Of a stretch of 64,000 nt of DNA, positions 1 through 10,389 are shown piece after piece. The stretch lies in assembly GCA_021845925.1 (NCBI GenBank), contig JAJZUW010000001.1, positions 179,224-243,223 on the forward strand. Direction: 5' to 3'. A program made the position numbers and the translations under genes. This DNA comes from Pseudomonadota bacterium. GTDB lineage: Bacteria; Pseudomonadota; Gammaproteobacteria; Burkholderiales; Sulfuriferulaceae. Below the pieces are notes generated by a model. The model was not told the DNA's origin, ran no database searches, and worked only from the letters and a program-made list of their open reading frames with translations. Every line of letters starts with the position of its first letter. The first letter of the stretch is position 1.

Positions 1-157
1 GCCGGTGATCCAGCACCTGAAGGAAGCAGCACTGCCGCGGGAAGTCATGCAAAGCGCATTTGCCAGCCGGTTTGAACGCTGGCATGGCATTGCCAGTGTG
101 ATCTATCTGATTGAAAGTCTTCTTGGCCTCGCTCTGCTGCGGGGCCGGGAAGCGTGA
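1..157 (+). CDS. C-terminal end of a DUF4149-like small membrane protein (partial)
   Basis: The frame starting at base 2 is open for 51 codons to TGA at 155-157; the start lies before the window. The tail reads FASRFERWHGIASVIYLIES and then a hydrophobic LLGLALL segment, ending in a short basic tail. A charged turn followed by a last membrane helix fits the small DUF4149/TMEM205-like membrane proteins that often sit next to rlmE-ftsH in Betaproteobacteria. The identification rests on context plus this short tail. Function is unknown. It ends 46 bp before rlmE on the same strand, so co-transcription is possible. Confidence 0.5.
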   Translation, partial: PVIQHLKEAALPREVMQSAFASRFERWHGIASVIYLIESLLGLALLRGREA

Positions 158-203
158 TCCACGGGCTGGCATGCACAGCGACAATCTGTCCGGAGGGTGA
201 TCA

Positions 204-830
204 TTGAAACCATCGCGGACCAGCAAGAACTGGATGCGGGAGCATGTCAACGATCCCTGGGTCAAGCTGGCGAAAGCGCAAGGCTATCGCTCGCGTGCCG
301 CTTTCAAACTGGAAGAAATCAGCCGGCGTGACCATCTGATCCGCCCAGGCGCGCTGGTCATCGATCTGGGATCGACGCCAGGCGGTTGGTCGCAGTTTGC
401 CCGGCGCGAGGGCGCCGACGTGGTAGCGCTGGACATCCTTGACATGGATCCTATTGCCGGCGTGACCTTCATTCAGGGTGACTTTACCGAAGAGGCCGTG
501 CTGCGCGAGCTGGAAAATGTGCTGGGAAATCGCAAACCGGATCTTGTGATTTCGGACATGGCCCCCAATATCAGTGGTGTGACCGTGACGGATCAGGCGC
601 GCAGCATTTATTTGTGTGAACTTGCACTCGACTTTGCTGTCAACTGGCTGAAGCCGGGTGGACAGTTCCTGGTCAAGGTGTTTCAGGGCCAGGGCTATCC
701 GGAATACCTTGCCCTGATGCGGGATTCGTTTGAAACCGTGGCGACACGCAAACCGAAAGCATCCCGCGATCGCAGCAGTGAAGTGTATCTGTTGGGCAAA
801 AATCCGCGAAAAAAGTTAACAAGCGGATAG
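204..830 (+). CDS. rlmE: 23S rRNA (uridine-2'-O-)-methyltransferase RlmE (FtsJ/RrmJ)
   Basis: This 208-residue Rossmann-fold SAM-dependent enzyme methylates the 2'-O of U2552 in the 23S rRNA A loop during late 50S assembly. The catalytic K-D-K-E tetrad is visible as K35 (AAFKLEE), D118 (VISDMAPN), K158 (FLVKVFQG) and E193 (SSEVYLLG). The SAM loop is [13 protein letters not shown]. The start is a TTG at 204, chosen because GGAGG at 192-196 sits 7 bases upstream and the N-terminus matches the family length. It lies 70 bp upstream of ftsH, the classical rlmE-ftsH pairing. Confidence 0.96.
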   Translation: MKPSRTSKNWMREHVNDPWVKLAKAQGYRSRAAFKLEEISRRDHLIRPGALVIDLGSTPGGWSQFARREGADVVALDILDMDPIAGVTFIQGDFTEEAVLRELENVLGNRKPDLVISDMAPNISGVTVTDQARSIYLCELALDFAVNWLKPGGQFLVKVFQGQGYPEYLALMRDSFETVATRKPKASRDRSSEVYLLGKNPRKKLTSG

Positions 831-900
831 ATCAGGTTTAGAATCGCAAGACAGGGTACGGCTTTGCCTGTACCGCAACGCCCGAATTGGAGCAGCACCC

Positions 901-2796
901 ATGAATAACATGTTCAAGAATATCGCGATCTGGCTGGTGGTGGCACTGGTACTGATGACCGTGTTCAACCAGTTCAACACGCACCAGACCAGCCAGGCGC
1001 AAATCGATTATTCCCAGTTTCTCGATCAGGTGAAACAGGGCCAGATCTCCAAGGTGGTTATTGAAAACCATGTCATCAAGGGTGTCAAGACCGATGGCCG
1101 GCATTTCAGTACCTATGCGCCTGCCGATCCATGGATGGTGTCCGATCTGCTGAAGGCAGGGGTGGCGATCCAGGCCAAGCCGGAAGAAGAACCCTCTTTC
1201 CTGATGAACATCTTCATCTCCTGGTTTCCGATGCTGTTGCTGATCGGCGTATGGGTGTTCTTTATGCGCCAGATGCAGGGTGGTGGCAAGGGCGGGGCGT
1301 TTTCCTTCGGCAAGAGCAAGGCGCGCATGCTGGATGAAACCGCGAACCAGATCACATTTGCGGATGTGGCCGGTTGCGACGAAGCCAAGGAAGAAGTGGC
1401 CGAACTGGTTGATTTTCTGCGTGAACCAGCCAAATTCCAGAAACTGGGTGGCCGTGTTCCGCGAGGCGTGCTGATGGCCGGTAGCCCCGGTACTGGTAAA
1501 ACCCTGCTGGCCAAGGCAATTGCCGGCGAAGCCAAAGTGCCGTTTTTCAGCATTTCCGGCTCTGATTTCGTGGAAATGTTTGTCGGTGTGGGTGCGGCAC
1601 GCGTCCGCGACATGTTTGATCAGGCCAAGAAACATGCGCCCTGCATCATCTTTATCGATGAAATCGATGCTGTCGGCCGTCAGCGTGGCGCCGGCATGGG
1701 CGGCGGCAATGACGAACGCGAGCAGACCCTGAACCAGCTGCTGGTTGAAATGGATGGTTTCGAAGGATCATCCGGTGTCATCGTGATTGCAGCCACCAAC
1801 CGGCCAGATGTGCTCGACCCTGCATTGCTGCGGCCTGGCCGTTTTGACCGTCAGGTCGTGGTGCCATTGCCGGACATTCGTGGCCGCGAACAGATCCTGC
1901 TGGTTCACATGCGCAAGATTCCGTCCGCACCTGATGTGAGGGCCGATATTCTGGCCCGTGGCACGCCAGGTTTCTCTGGCGCCGATCTGGCCAATCTGGT
2001 CAACGAAGCTGCGCTGTTTGCCGCGCGCGCCAACAAGCGTCTGGTGGACATGGATGACTTCGAGCGTGCCAAGGACAAGATCATGATGGGCGCCGAACGC
2101 AAGACCATGGTCATGCCGGAGGAAGAGCGCAAGAATACCGCTTATCATGAATCCGGCCATGCCGTGGTGGCGTACCTGCTGGACAAGACCGACCCTGTGC
2201 ACAAGGTCACGATCATTCCTCGCGGCCGTGCGCTTGGCCTGACCATGCAGCTGCCGACGGAAGACCGGTACAGCATGGATCGCGAGCAGCTGTTGCAGAA
2301 CATCTCCGTGCTGTTTGGTGGCCGGATTGCCGAAGAGGTGTTTCTCAATCACATGACCACGGGTGCCTCGAACGATTTTGAACGGGCCACCGAGATGGCG
2401 CGACGCATGGTGACCCAATGGGGCATGTCGCATGCGCTTGGTCCCATGGTGTATGGCGAGAACGAAGGCGAGATTTTCCTGGGCCGTAGCGTGACTACGC
2501 ACAAGCTGGTGTCGGAGACAACCATGCAGAAGGTGGATGCCGAAATCCGGCGCATCATCGACGAACAGTACACGCTGGCGCGCAAGCTGCTTGAGGACAA
2601 CCGCGACAAGGTCGAGGTGATGGCACGCGCACTGCTGGAGTGGGAAACCATTGATGCCGACCAGATCAAGGACATCATGGAAGGCGTGCCACCGCGTCCA
2701 CCCAAGCCCTTGAACAGCACACCATCGTCACCTGCCGCCGGTGGCTCCACGCCGCCCAGCGCAGCTTCTACCGTAACGCCAGCAACTGGCGTCTGA
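901..2796 (+). CDS. ftsH: ATP-dependent zinc metalloprotease FtsH
   Basis: This membrane-anchored AAA+ protease degrades unneeded membrane proteins and regulatory proteins such as LpxC and sigma-32 (known for the family). It is 631 residues long. Two N-terminal membrane helices, about residues 7-23 and 100-122, flank a periplasmic domain. The Walker A is GSPGTGKT at about 194-201, followed by Walker B (IIFIDEIDA), the SRH region with NRPD, and the zinc motif HESGH at about 415-419. The C-terminus is Pro/Ser/Thr-rich and probably disordered. The second Walker A residue is Ser where Enterobacteria have Pro. A GGAG lies upstream of the ATG. Confidence 0.98.
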   Translation: MNNMFKNIAIWLVVALVLMTVFNQFNTHQTSQAQIDYSQFLDQVKQGQISKVVIENHVIKGVKTDGRHFSTYAPADPWMVSDLLKAGVAIQAKPEEEPSFLMNIFISWFPMLLLIGVWVFFMRQMQGGGKGGAFSFGKSKARMLDETANQITFADVAGCDEAKEEVAELVDFLREPAKFQKLGGRVPRGVLMAGSPGTGKTLLAKAIAGEAKVPFFSISGSDFVEMFVGVGAARVRDMFDQAKKHAPCIIFIDEIDAVGRQRGAGMGGGNDEREQTLNQLLVEMDGFEGSSGVIVIAATNRPDVLDPALLRPGRFDRQVVVPLPDIRGREQILLVHMRKIPSAPDVRADILARGTPGFSGADLANLVNEAALFAARANKRLVDMDDFERAKDKIMMGAERKTMVMPEEERKNTAYHESGHAVVAYLLDKTDPVHKVTIIPRGRALGLTMQLPTEDRYSMDREQLLQNISVLFGGRIAEEVFLNHMTTGASNDFERATEMARRMVTQWGMSHALGPMVYGENEGEIFLGRSVTTHKLVSETTMQKVDAEIRRIIDEQYTLARKLLEDNRDKVEVMARALLEWETIDADQIKDIMEGVPPRPPKPLNSTPSSPAAGGSTPPSAASTVTPATGV

Positions 2797-2840
2797 CAAT
2801 CTCTCCGGACGGCCGACAACGGCCGTCCCTTGCATGGTGA

Positions 2841-3671
2841 ATGATGCTGCTGCAATGCCGTGACAAGAAGCTTGACCTGTCGCAACCCCGGATCATGGGG
2901 ATTGTCAATGTCACACCAGATTCGTTTTCGGATGGTGGTCACTGGACTGACCCCCGGCGCGCAATCGATCATGCGCTTGCACTTGTTGCAGATGGCGCGA
3001 CCCTGATTGACATCGGAGGCGAATCCACCCGGCCGGGCGCACGCCCGGTCAGTCCTGCGGAAGAAATCGACCGTGTGGTGCCAGTGGTGGAAAGCCTGCG
3101 AGGCTGTGATGCCATTTTGTCTGTGGATACCAGACACCCTGCCGTGATGGAAGCTGCTCTGGCCGCCGGTGCGGACATGATCAACGATATCCAGGCGCTG
3201 GCAGCTCCCGGTGCGGCAGAACTGGTAGCCCGATATCAGGCAGGTGCCTGTCTGATGCACATGCAGGGCGCGCCAGAAACCATGCAGTCTGCTCCAAGGT
3301 ACCAGAATGTGCTCTCCGAGGTTGTTGCATTCCTGACCGAACGGGTGGCCGAGGTCGGTACCGCCGGCGTCAGGCAGGCAGGTCTGCTGATTGACCCGGG
3401 ATTCGGGTTTGGCAAGACAGTGGAACAGAATCTGGTTCTGTTGCGTCATTTGTCAGTGCTGGTGGACACCGGCGTGCCGGTCCTGGTCGGCATGTCACGC
3501 AAATCAATGCTGGGCAGACTGACCGGACGGGAAGTGGGTGAGCGTGAATTTGCTGGCATAGCTGCGCACCTGCATGCATTGTCATCCGGGGCGCGAGTGT
3601 TTCGCGTGCATCACGTGGCTGCCATGCGTGATGCCATTTGTGTCTGGCAGGCGATTGAGGAACAAGCATGA
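2841..3671 (+). CDS. folP: Dihydropteroate synthase
   Basis: It condenses 6-hydroxymethyl-dihydropterin pyrophosphate with p-aminobenzoate to give dihydropteroate in folate synthesis, and is the sulfonamide target. It is a 276-residue TIM barrel. The first signature [16 protein letters not shown] is near residue 18-33 and the second, [12 protein letters not shown], near 54-65. DPGFGFGK and the late VGMSRKS loop are also present. It starts 44 bp after ftsH and overlaps glmM by 4 bp (ATGA), which indicates translational coupling. The ribosome-binding site is weak. The ftsH-folP-glmM order is widely conserved. Confidence 0.97.
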   Translation: MMLLQCRDKKLDLSQPRIMGIVNVTPDSFSDGGHWTDPRRAIDHALALVADGATLIDIGGESTRPGARPVSPAEEIDRVVPVVESLRGCDAILSVDTRHPAVMEAALAAGADMINDIQALAAPGAAELVARYQAGACLMHMQGAPETMQSAPRYQNVLSEVVAFLTERVAEVGTAGVRQAGLLIDPGFGFGKTVEQNLVLLRHLSVLVDTGVPVLVGMSRKSMLGRLTGREVGEREFAGIAAHLHALSSGARVFRVHHVAAMRDAICVWQAIEEQA

Positions 3672-5020
3672 GCAGAAGGTATTTTGGAACGGATGGCATC
3701 CGTGGCAAGGTGGGCGTATTCCCGATTACGCCAGACTTTGTCATGCGCCTGGGTTATGCTGCCGGCAAGGTGCTGGCTGGGGGTGTCGGCCAGAGTGCCG
3801 GATCGCCCCCCGTCGTGCTTATTGGCAAGGATACCCGCGTATCCGGCTACATGTTCGAAGCGGCCTTGCAGGCAGGGCTGTGCGCGGCGGGCGTGCATGT
3901 CCGGCTTGTCGGGCCCATGCCAACACCAGCAGTCGCCTATTTGACCCGCGCGTTACGGTTGCAGGCCGGGATCGTGATTTCGGCATCGCACAATCCGCAT
4001 GATGATAACGGCATCAAATTCTTTTCTGCGCTGGGTGAAAAACTGGAAGACGAGACAGAGCTGGCGATTGAACGGTTGCTGGATGAACCCATGCAGACCT
4101 TGCCATCAGCCATGCTTGGACGGGCCAGGCGGCTGGAAGATGCGCCAGCCCGTTATATCGAATTTTGCAAGGCGACCTTCCCGTTTGAAAATAACCTGCG
4201 TGGCCTGAAAATTGTGGTGGATTGCGCCAACGGCGCGACGTATCACATCGCTCCGCTGGTACTGCATGAACTTGGCGCGGAGGTGATTGCGATTGGCAAC
4301 CACCCCGATGGTACGAACATCAATCTGGATTGCGGTGCCACTTCACCGGAAACCGTTGCCAGGGCAGTGCGCGAGCATCATGCCGATATCGGGATTGCCC
4401 TGGATGGTGATGGCGACCGTGTCATGATGTGCGATGCAGCTGGACGGGTTTTCAATGGCGATGAGCTGCTGTACATCATGGCGCGTTACCGCAAACTTAC
4501 CGGAACCCTGAAAGGCGGGGTGGTCGGTACGCTGATGAGCAACCTGGGCCTGCAGCATGCACTGGAACGGCTGGGTATTCCCTTTCTGCGCGCCAAGGTC
4601 GGCGACCGTTACGTACTGGAACAACTGGCAGCGCAAGGCTGGGGGTTGGGTGGAGAATCTTCAGGCCATATCCTGTGTCTTGAAAAACACACCACCGGCG
4701 ATGGTTTGATCGCGGCACTGCAGGTGTTGCGTGCCCTGCGCGAAAGTGGGCAGTCGCTGGCCGAATACGCAGCCGATCTCACCATGTACCCGCAGACCAT
4801 GATTAACGTCAGCGTCAAGGGCAAGGTGGATTTGCAGACGGTTGCCATTCGCAGTGCTGTAGACAGTGCTGAACAGACACTGGGCGATGAAGGCCGTCTG
4901 GTATTGCGTGCATCCGGTACCGAGCCGCTGATACGGGTAATGGTGGAAAGCCGTAGTGCGGAACAGGCGCGGCGATGTGCCGAACAGGTGGCGGCTGCCG
5001 TTTCCGGCTCGGCAGCATGA
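3668..5020 (+). CDS. glmM: Phosphoglucosamine mutase
   Basis: It interconverts glucosamine-6-phosphate and glucosamine-1-phosphate, feeding UDP-GlcNAc for peptidoglycan and LPS. It is 450 residues long, the normal family length. It opens with [14 protein letters not shown]. The phosphorylated serine is S107 in [13 protein letters not shown], the metal loop is DGDGDR, and the sugar-binding GGESSGH and C-terminal phosphate-binding [12 protein letters not shown] motifs are present. The ATG overlaps the folP stop. It is convergent with pstB, with only 31 bp between the stops, and I see no strong terminator there. Confidence 0.97.
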   Translation: MSRRYFGTDGIRGKVGVFPITPDFVMRLGYAAGKVLAGGVGQSAGSPPVVLIGKDTRVSGYMFEAALQAGLCAAGVHVRLVGPMPTPAVAYLTRALRLQAGIVISASHNPHDDNGIKFFSALGEKLEDETELAIERLLDEPMQTLPSAMLGRARRLEDAPARYIEFCKATFPFENNLRGLKIVVDCANGATYHIAPLVLHELGAEVIAIGNHPDGTNINLDCGATSPETVARAVREHHADIGIALDGDGDRVMMCDAAGRVFNGDELLYIMARYRKLTGTLKGGVVGTLMSNLGLQHALERLGIPFLRAKVGDRYVLEQLAAQGWGLGGESSGHILCLEKHTTGDGLIAALQVLRALRESGQSLAEYAADLTMYPQTMINVSVKGKVDLQTVAIRSAVDSAEQTLGDEGRLVLRASGTEPLIRVMVESRSAEQARRCAEQVAAAVSGSAA

Positions 5021-5051
5021 AGAGCCGGGCCGCGCGCTTTGAAAGCCGTGG

Positions 5052-5828
5052 CTAGCCGAACTTGCCGGTGATGTAGTCTTCGGTTTCCTTTTTGGTCGGA
5101 TTGGTGAAGATCACATCAGTCCGGCCGTATTCCATCATCTCGCCCAGATACATGTAGGCCGTGAAATCCGACACGCGTGCGGCCTGCTGCATGCTGTGGG
5201 TCACAATGGTGATGGTAAAGTCGTTTTTCAGCTCGTTGATCAGTTCTTCGATCCGGGCGGTGGAAATCGGATCCAGCGCGGATGTGGGTTCATCCAGCAG
5301 GATGACTTCGGGCTTGACTGCGATGCATCGTGCAATGCAAAGACGCTGCTGCTGACCACCGGACAGGCTGAGACCGCTGTTGTTGAGCTTGTCCTTCACT
5401 TCGTTCCAGAGAGCGGCTTTCTTGAGCGCCCATTCCACGCGGTCGGCGAGTTCCGATCGCGAAATCGATTCGTACAGTTTGATGCCGAAAGCGATGTTGT
5501 CAAAGATCGACATCGGAAACGGGGTGGGTTTCTGGAACACCATGCCTACCCGGGCGCGAAGCATGTTGAGATCCGTCTTGCGATCCAGGATGTTGACGCC
5601 ATCGAGCAGAATCTGGCCTTCAGCCCGTTGGCCCGGATACAGATCATACATCCGGTTCAGCGTGCGTAGCAGAGTGGATTTGCCGCAGCCGGATGGACCA
5701 ATGAACGCCGTGACCTGGTTGGACAGGATGTCCAGGTTGATGTCCTTCAGCGCGTGATTCCGGCCGTAATAAAAATCCAGTTTACGCAAACTGATCTTGT
5801 TGTCTTGATGTTCCATCGTCGTCTTCAT
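5052..5828 (-). CDS. pstB: Phosphate ABC transporter ATP-binding protein PstB
   Basis: This 258-residue cytoplasmic ATPase energises the PstSCA phosphate importer. Walker A is GPSGCGKST (about residues 44-52), the ABC signature is LSGGQQQR, and Walker B with the D-loop is [12 protein letters not shown], followed by the switch His in [10 protein letters not shown]. The length and the typical C-terminal GKFG match PstB. It is the last gene of the minus-strand order pstS-pstC-pstA-pstB, 7 bp after pstA. No phoU follows: the next gene, glmM, is convergent. Confidence 0.97.
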   Translation of the reverse strand: MKTTMEHQDNKISLRKLDFYYGRNHALKDINLDILSNQVTAFIGPSGCGKSTLLRTLNRMYDLYPGQRAEGQILLDGVNILDRKTDLNMLRARVGMVFQKPTPFPMSIFDNIAFGIKLYESISRSELADRVEWALKKAALWNEVKDKLNNSGLSLSGGQQQRLCIARCIAVKPEVILLDEPTSALDPISTARIEELINELKNDFTITIVTHSMQQAARVSDFTAYMYLGEMMEYGRTDVIFTNPTKKETEDYITGKFG

Positions 5829-5835
5829 CCGGTCG

Positions 5836-6681
5836 TCAGTTGTCGGATTGTTCCTTTTTGAACAACATGCGTGCCAGAATGCTCATCACCAATACAGTGG
5901 TTGTGATGAGCAGGGCACCTGCCCATGCCAGATCGTGCCAGTCGTCATAAGGGCTCATCGCCATCTGGAAAATGACAACCGGAAGGTTGGACATCGGATG
6001 ATTCATGTTGGTCGACATGAACTGGTTGTTCAGCGCAGTGAACAGCAAGGGAGCCGTTTCGCCGGTGATGCGGGCAAAGGCCAGCATGATACCGGTTACC
6101 ATGCCGGCACGGGACGCTTTCCAGATGACTGCGGCCACGACTTTCCAGCGTGGCGCACCAAGGGCCGCCGCCGCTTCACGCATGGTGTTGGGAACCAGTC
6201 GCAGCATGTCTTCTGTGGTTCTGACCACCACCGGAATGACGAGCAGCGCCAGTGCCAGTGTACCTGCCCAGCCCGAGAAATGATGGGTGGTGGTGACATA
6301 GACTTCGTAGACAAACAGACCAATGACAATGGATGGCGCCGACAGCAGGACATCATTGATGAAGCGGGTGACGGGAGCGAGCAAACCGCGCTGTCCGAAT
6401 TCGGACAGATACGTGCCCGCCATGATTCCGATCGGTGCGCCAATGGCAGTCCCGGCGAGCGACATGATGACGCTGCCATAGATGGCATTGAGCAGACCGC
6501 CTGAACTGCCTGGAGGAGGCGTGGACTCGGTGAACAGCTTCAGCGAGAGTCCGTGCAGGCCAAACCGGAGCAGCGTGAACAGTATCCAGCACAGGGCACC
6601 CAGGCCCAGGATCATGGTGATCAGCGAAACCATCAGGTTGATGCCGTTGACGATTCGGCGGCGTTGATAGCGGGATAGCAT
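5836..6681 (-). CDS. pstA: Phosphate ABC transporter permease PstA
   Basis: This inner-membrane permease subunit pairs with PstC. It is 281 residues with about six hydrophobic segments; the first covers residues 13-38. The EAA-loop motif, which contacts PstB, is [14 protein letters not shown] at about residue 190. The early TPPPGSSGG stretch before the second helix is typical of PstA. It starts 10 bp after pstC and ends 7 bp before pstB, consistent with one operon. Confidence 0.95.
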   Translation of the reverse strand: MLSRYQRRRIVNGINLMVSLITMILGLGALCWILFTLLRFGLHGLSLKLFTESTPPPGSSGGLLNAIYGSVIMSLAGTAIGAPIGIMAGTYLSEFGQRGLLAPVTRFINDVLLSAPSIVIGLFVYEVYVTTTHHFSGWAGTLALALLVIPVVVRTTEDMLRLVPNTMREAAAALGAPRWKVVAAVIWKASRAGMVTGIMLAFARITGETAPLLFTALNNQFMSTNMNHPMSNLPVVIFQMAMSPYDDWHDLAWAGALLITTTVLVMSILARMLFKKEQSDN

Positions 6682-6691
6682 CTCTGGTGGC

Positions 6692-7648
6692 CTATGATTT
6701 CTTGCCTTCCATCCTGTTCATTCGCATGAGCAGGATTTTGGAGATCGACAGCACAACGAAGGTGATGAAGAACAGGATCAGGCCAAGTTCGATCAGTGAT
6801 GACGAGTAGATGTCGGAAGTGGCTTCGGTGAATTCGTTGGCGAGCGCGGAAGAAATACTGTTGCCTGGCATCAGCAATGAAGTGCTGAGCTGGTTGGAGT
6901 TGCCGATGACGAATGTGACCGCCATGGTTTCGCCCAGTGCTCGACCCAGTCCCAGCATGATACTGCCAACCACACCGATGCGTGCGTAGGGCAGTACGAC
7001 ATAACGGACGACTTCCCAGGTGGTACAGCCCAGGCCGTAAGCCGACTCCTTGAGTATGGTCGGTACGATCTCAAACACATCGCGCATGACTGATGCAATG
7101 AACGGAATCACCATGATCGCCAGGATGAGTCCTGCGGTCAGTACGCCAATACCCATTGGTGCGCCCTGGAACAGGAAACCGATGCCGGGCAGGTTGCCAA
7201 GATGATCAAGCATCCATGGTTCCACATGATCGGCGAAAAAAGGTGCAAAAACAAACAATCCCCACATGCCATAGATAATGCTGGGGATGCCGGCCAGCAA
7301 TTCAATGGCAATGCCAAGCGGACGTTTGAGCCAGTTTGGCGATAATTCGGTGAGAAACAGCGCAATGCCGAAACTGATGGGAACGCCGATCAGAAGAGCA
7401 ATCGCAGAAGTAACCAGAGTGCCGACAGCCGGTACCACAGCGCCAAAGCTGTCAGTGACTGGGTTCCAGTCGGTGCTGGTGATGAAATGAAAACCGAATT
7501 TCCGGATGCTTGGCAGGCTGCCATGCACCAGAGATGCCAGAATGCCGAGCAGAAGCAGGAGGACAATAAAAGCAAACATGCGTGTCGCATTGACAAACAG
7601 CATGTCCTGCAGGGCAAATCGTCTGGTTCGGCTGTGTTGGTCGGGCAT
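6692..7648 (-). CDS. pstC: Phosphate ABC transporter permease PstC
   Basis: This is the second permease subunit of the phosphate importer. It is 318 residues with six predicted membrane segments and an EAA-loop equivalent, [18 protein letters not shown] placed the start at the ATG of [15 protein letters not shown] because an AAAGAA purine run lies just upstream and the length fits the family. A longer frame with a GTG at 7699 has no visible ribosome-binding site and would add 17 unusual residues. It lies 82 bp downstream of pstS, a gap common in pst operons. Confidence 0.94.
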   Translation of the reverse strand: MPDQHSRTRRFALQDMLFVNATRMFAFIVLLLLLGILASLVHGSLPSIRKFGFHFITSTDWNPVTDSFGAVVPAVGTLVTSAIALLIGVPISFGIALFLTELSPNWLKRPLGIAIELLAGIPSIIYGMWGLFVFAPFFADHVEPWMLDHLGNLPGIGFLFQGAPMGIGVLTAGLILAIMVIPFIASVMRDVFEIVPTILKESAYGLGCTTWEVVRYVVLPYARIGVVGSIMLGLGRALGETMAVTFVIGNSNQLSTSLLMPGNSISSALANEFTEATSDIYSSSLIELGLILFFITFVVLSISKILLMRMNRMEGKKS

Positions 7649-7730
7649 GTTCTTTCGTACCGTACTCGCAATTGTGCGGGTGACTTTCGCCACCCGCACG
7701 GATTGTACTACAAGCTGTCAGACAGTTGGG

Positions 7731-8774
7731 TTACCAGATGGGTTTTCCAGCGGTATCCTTGATGTTGAGGGTCCAGCTTTTTTCGATCAGGTCGGTAACG
7801 CTCTTCGGCAGGGGAACGTAATCCAGTTGCTCGGCCAGCTTGCCGCCATTCTTGTAAGACCAGTCGAAGAACGACAGGACGGTCTTGGCATTGGCAGGTT
7901 TGTCGTTGGACGTGTGCATCAGGATGAAGGTCGCGCCGGTGATGGGCCAGCTGGCCTTGCCCGGTTCGTTGGTCAGGATTTCATAGAAACCGGGAGCGTG
8001 TTCCCAGTCGGCACCCGACGCAGCAGCCTGGATGTTGGCGCTGAACGGAGGAACGTAGTAGCCATCACGGTTCTTCATCAGCACATAGGACATCTTGTTC
8101 TGCTTGGCATAGGCATATTCAACATAGCCGATGGAGCCCTTGATCTGGCGCACGAACGAGGAAACGCCTTCGTTGCCCTTGCCGCCAACGCCGGCAGGCC
8201 AGGCCACCGAGGTGTCGCAACCGATCTTGTTCTTCCATTCTTCGCTGACCTTGATCAGGTAGTTGGTGAAGATGAAAGTGGTGCCGGAGCCGTCCGAGCG
8301 GTGTACGACGGAAATGTGCATGTCAGGCAGACGCATGCCCTTGTTGAGGGCGGCAATCTCAGGGTTGTTCCAGTTGACGACCTTGCCCATGTAGATGTCT
8401 GCCAGCACTTTGCCGTCCAGGTGCATTTTGCCGGGTTCAACGCCAGGAATGTTGACCACTGGCACAACACCGCCGATCACGGTCGGGAACTGGGTCAGGC
8501 CGTTCTTGGACAGAACTTCCGGGGTCAGCGGCATGTCGGATGCGCCAAAATCAACGGTGCGTGCTTCAATCTGCTTGATGCCACCACCCGAACCGATGGA
8601 CTGGTAGTTCAGGCTGAGGCCGGAACTGGCCTTGTAAGCCTCGGCCCATTTGGCGTAAATCGGGTAGGCGAATGTGGAACCGGCGCCGGTCATTTCGCCG
8701 GCAGCAGCAACACCGGTGGTGGCAATGCTGGCGGTCAGCATCAGGCTGGCCGCAAGGGTGCGGGTGATGTTCAT
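7731..8774 (-). CDS. pstS: Periplasmic phosphate-binding protein PstS
   Basis: It captures phosphate in the periplasm and delivers it to PstCA. It is 347 residues. A Sec signal peptide at the start (MNITRTLAASLMLTASIATT, then GVAAAGE) gives a likely cleavage after AAA. The mature protein begins with the family motif GAGSTFAYPIYAKWAE. The phosphate-contact SIGSGGGIKQI and RSDGSGTTFIF loops are visible. The ATG at 8774 has GGAG 11 bases upstream and starts exactly at the signal peptide, so I prefer it to an in-frame start 60 bases further upstream. It leads the pstSCAB cluster. Confidence 0.96.
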   Translation of the reverse strand: MNITRTLAASLMLTASIATTGVAAAGEMTGAGSTFAYPIYAKWAEAYKASSGLSLNYQSIGSGGGIKQIEARTVDFGASDMPLTPEVLSKNGLTQFPTVIGGVVPVVNIPGVEPGKMHLDGKVLADIYMGKVVNWNNPEIAALNKGMRLPDMHISVVHRSDGSGTTFIFTNYLIKVSEEWKNKIGCDTSVAWPAGVGGKGNEGVSSFVRQIKGSIGYVEYAYAKQNKMSYVLMKNRDGYYVPPFSANIQAAASGADWEHAPGFYEILTNEPGKASWPITGATFILMHTSNDKPANAKTVLSFFDWSYKNGGKLAEQLDYVPLPKSVTDLIEKSWTLNIKDTAGKPIW

Positions 8775-8861
8775 GTTTACTGGATCTCCATTCCTGGGTG
8801 AGAAAAACCACATGATTCCGAGTGGCGGCAACAATCACTCTGAATGCCATTTGAATCCTAC

Positions 8862-8907
8862 ATGACAGATGTTGCAAAACCGTGACAGGCTGCCTGAATC
8901 ATGACAA
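8862..8907 (-). promoter_or_regulatory. Candidate PhoB-binding region upstream of pstS
   Basis: Read on the minus strand, three heptamers resembling the PhoB half-site CTGTCAT occur in phase: TTGTCAT (8901-8907), CTGTCAC (8882-8888) and CTGTCAT (8862-8868). They are spaced 19-20 bp apart, about two helical repeats, and lie 88-133 bp upstream of the pstS ATG. Between the last two is a degenerate heptamer TTGCAAA. PhoB control of pst is well known; that these are the actual sites is inference. The rest of the gap between pstS and tpiA shows no gene that I can support. Confidence 0.42.
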
Positions 8908-9050
8908 CTTGCTAAGTCAGGCCGCAGCCTGTAATCGCGCGCGATGTCTGCTCATGTGCGAGAATTCGCAGGATGCTGCCAGATGGCGTGTGCATGGCCT
9001 GTCTTGTCCGGCCTCTCTGGCGGACCTTTCAGGGAGGTGACACGAGAACA

Positions 9051-9080
9051 TTGACCAACCGGGCTCAATGTGTGTAACAT
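9051..9080 (+). promoter_or_regulatory. Candidate sigma-70 promoter of tpiA
   Basis: TTGACC at 9051-9056 (5 of 6 to the -35 consensus) and TAACAT at 9075-9080 (4 of 6 to the -10) are separated by 18 bp. They lie 28 bp upstream of the tpiA ATG. The -10 is weak, so this is a candidate only. Confidence 0.35.
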
Positions 9081-9107
9081 GCATCGATTTGATTATCGGG
9101 GTGGGAA

Positions 9108-9863
9108 ATGCGGCGTAAGCTTGTGGCCGGTAACTGGAAAATGCATGGGAGTCTGGAGGCCAACCAGCAGTTGCTGGGCGCTCTGGTCGAAGGCTTGCGT
9201 GGTTACGATGCGGCAGACGTGGCTGTGTGCGTGCCGGCACCTTATCTTGCGCAGACCCGTTCGATGCTTTCCGGCAGCAACGTCGCGTGGGGTGCGCAGA
9301 ATGTCAGCAAACATGCCAGCGGCGCCTACACCGGTGAAATTTCCGCCAGCATGCTGCTCGATTTTGACTGTCGGTATGTGCTGATCGGCCACTCGGAGCG
9401 GCGGGCGTTGTATGGTGAATCGGATCATGCCGCTGCGGCCAAGTTTGTGGCTGCCAGTCAGGCCGGACTGGTTCCGGTTGTCTGCGTTGGCGAAACCCTG
9501 AGCGAGCGCGAAACCGGCGTGACGGAAGCGGTTATCGCCCGTCAGATCGAAGCAGTGCTTTCGCTGGCCGGAGTGGCTGCGTTTTCGAACGCAGTCATCG
9601 CTTACGAGCCGGTGTGGGCAATTGGCACCGGACGTACCGCGACGCCGGAACAGGCGCAGCAGGTTCACGCGTTCATCCGTGGTCTGATCCGGCAGCATGA
9701 TGCTGCAGTGGCCGAAGGTCTGGTGATTCTGTACGGCGGCAGCGTGAAGGCCGCCAATGCGGCCAGTCTGTTCGGACAGCCTGATATTGATGGTGGTCTG
9801 GTAGGTGGTGCCTCGCTGGTTGCGGATGAGTTTGTGGCAATTTGCAAGGCTGTCAAGTCTTGA
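9108..9863 (+). CDS. tpiA: Triosephosphate isomerase
   Basis: It interconverts dihydroxyacetone phosphate and glyceraldehyde-3-phosphate in glycolysis and gluconeogenesis. It is 251 residues. Catalytic residues are all present: K11 (VAGNWKMHG), H95 (LIGHSERR) and E167 (AYEPVWAIGTG). The flexible phosphate-gripping loop 6 follows E167, and the late phosphate motif LYGGSVKAAN is intact. The start ATG has GGGTGGG a few bases upstream. It is followed 25 bp later by secG, the usual betaproteobacterial pairing. Confidence 0.98.
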   Translation: MRRKLVAGNWKMHGSLEANQQLLGALVEGLRGYDAADVAVCVPAPYLAQTRSMLSGSNVAWGAQNVSKHASGAYTGEISASMLLDFDCRYVLIGHSERRALYGESDHAAAAKFVAASQAGLVPVVCVGETLSERETGVTEAVIARQIEAVLSLAGVAAFSNAVIAYEPVWAIGTGRTATPEQAQQVHAFIRGLIRQHDAAVAEGLVILYGGSVKAANAASLFGQPDIDGGLVGGASLVADEFVAICKAVKS

Positions 9864-9888
9864 GCGGCGTGTGGTAAAGGACTAGAAT

Positions 9889-10257
9889 TTGGAAACCTTT
9901 GTTTTGATCGTGCATTTGCTGACGGCCGTATCCATTGTGGCCCTGGTCCTGTTGCAACAGGGCAAGGGAGCTGACATGGGGGCTGCGTTTGGCAGTGGCG
10001 CTTCCGGCAGCCTGTTTGGCGCGAGCGGCTCGGCAAATTTTCTGAGCCGCACCACAGCCATACTGGCGACGGTGTTTTTTGTGACCAGCCTGGTGCTGAC
10101 CTGGTTTACGGGCCGGGAACATGCTTCGGCTGGTGTCATGCAGTCGCCGGCGGCGGTGCAGGTTCGTCCGGTGAGCAAACCCGTCATTCCGCCAGTGACG
10201 ACAGACAAGGCAAATTCAGGCAACCCGCGGTCAAAAGCCGGGGATATTCCCGAGTAG
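9889..10257 (+). CDS. secG: Protein-export membrane protein SecG
   Basis: This is the small subunit of the SecYEG translocon. It is 122 residues with two hydrophobic helices (about residues 2-22 and 50-72). The conserved Gly-rich loop [20 protein letters not shown], typical of SecG, lies between them. The C-terminal tail is Pro/Val/Ser-rich and poorly conserved, as usual. The start is a TTG at 9889, preceded by AAAGGA at 9876-9881 with 7-base spacing. Confidence 0.93.
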   Translation: METFVLIVHLLTAVSIVALVLLQQGKGADMGAAFGSGASGSLFGASGSANFLSRTTAILATVFFVTSLVLTWFTGREHASAGVMQSPAAVQVRPVSKPVIPPVTTDKANSGNPRSKAGDIPE

Positions 10258-10304
10258 TCGGGAAACTGCCGCGGGGTGGAATATCCGTCTGCCCTGTCAA
10301 TTAT

Positions 10305-10389
10305 GCCGACGTGGTGAAATTGGTAGACACGCTATCTTGAGGGGGTAGTGGCGTAAGCTGTGCGAGTTCGAGTCTCGCCGTCGGCACCA
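10305..10389 (+). tRNA. tRNA-Leu (anticodon GAG)
   Basis: The 85-nt class II tRNA has acceptor arms GCCGACG and CGTCGGC, discriminator A and an encoded CCA at 10387-10389. The anticodon arm is CTATC / TTGAGGG / GGTAG with GAG at 10339-10341. A long variable arm and the T loop GTTCGAGTC follow. It sits between secG and nuoA, a common position in Betaproteobacteria. The 238 bp between it and nuoA hold no supported gene, so the nuo promoter presumably lies there. Confidence 0.97.

Noticed and set aside
8917-9240. Minus-strand frame upstream of and into tpiA as a small gene
   Set aside because: It overlaps the tpiA start and likely promoter, has no ribosome-binding site and no recognisable protein features.
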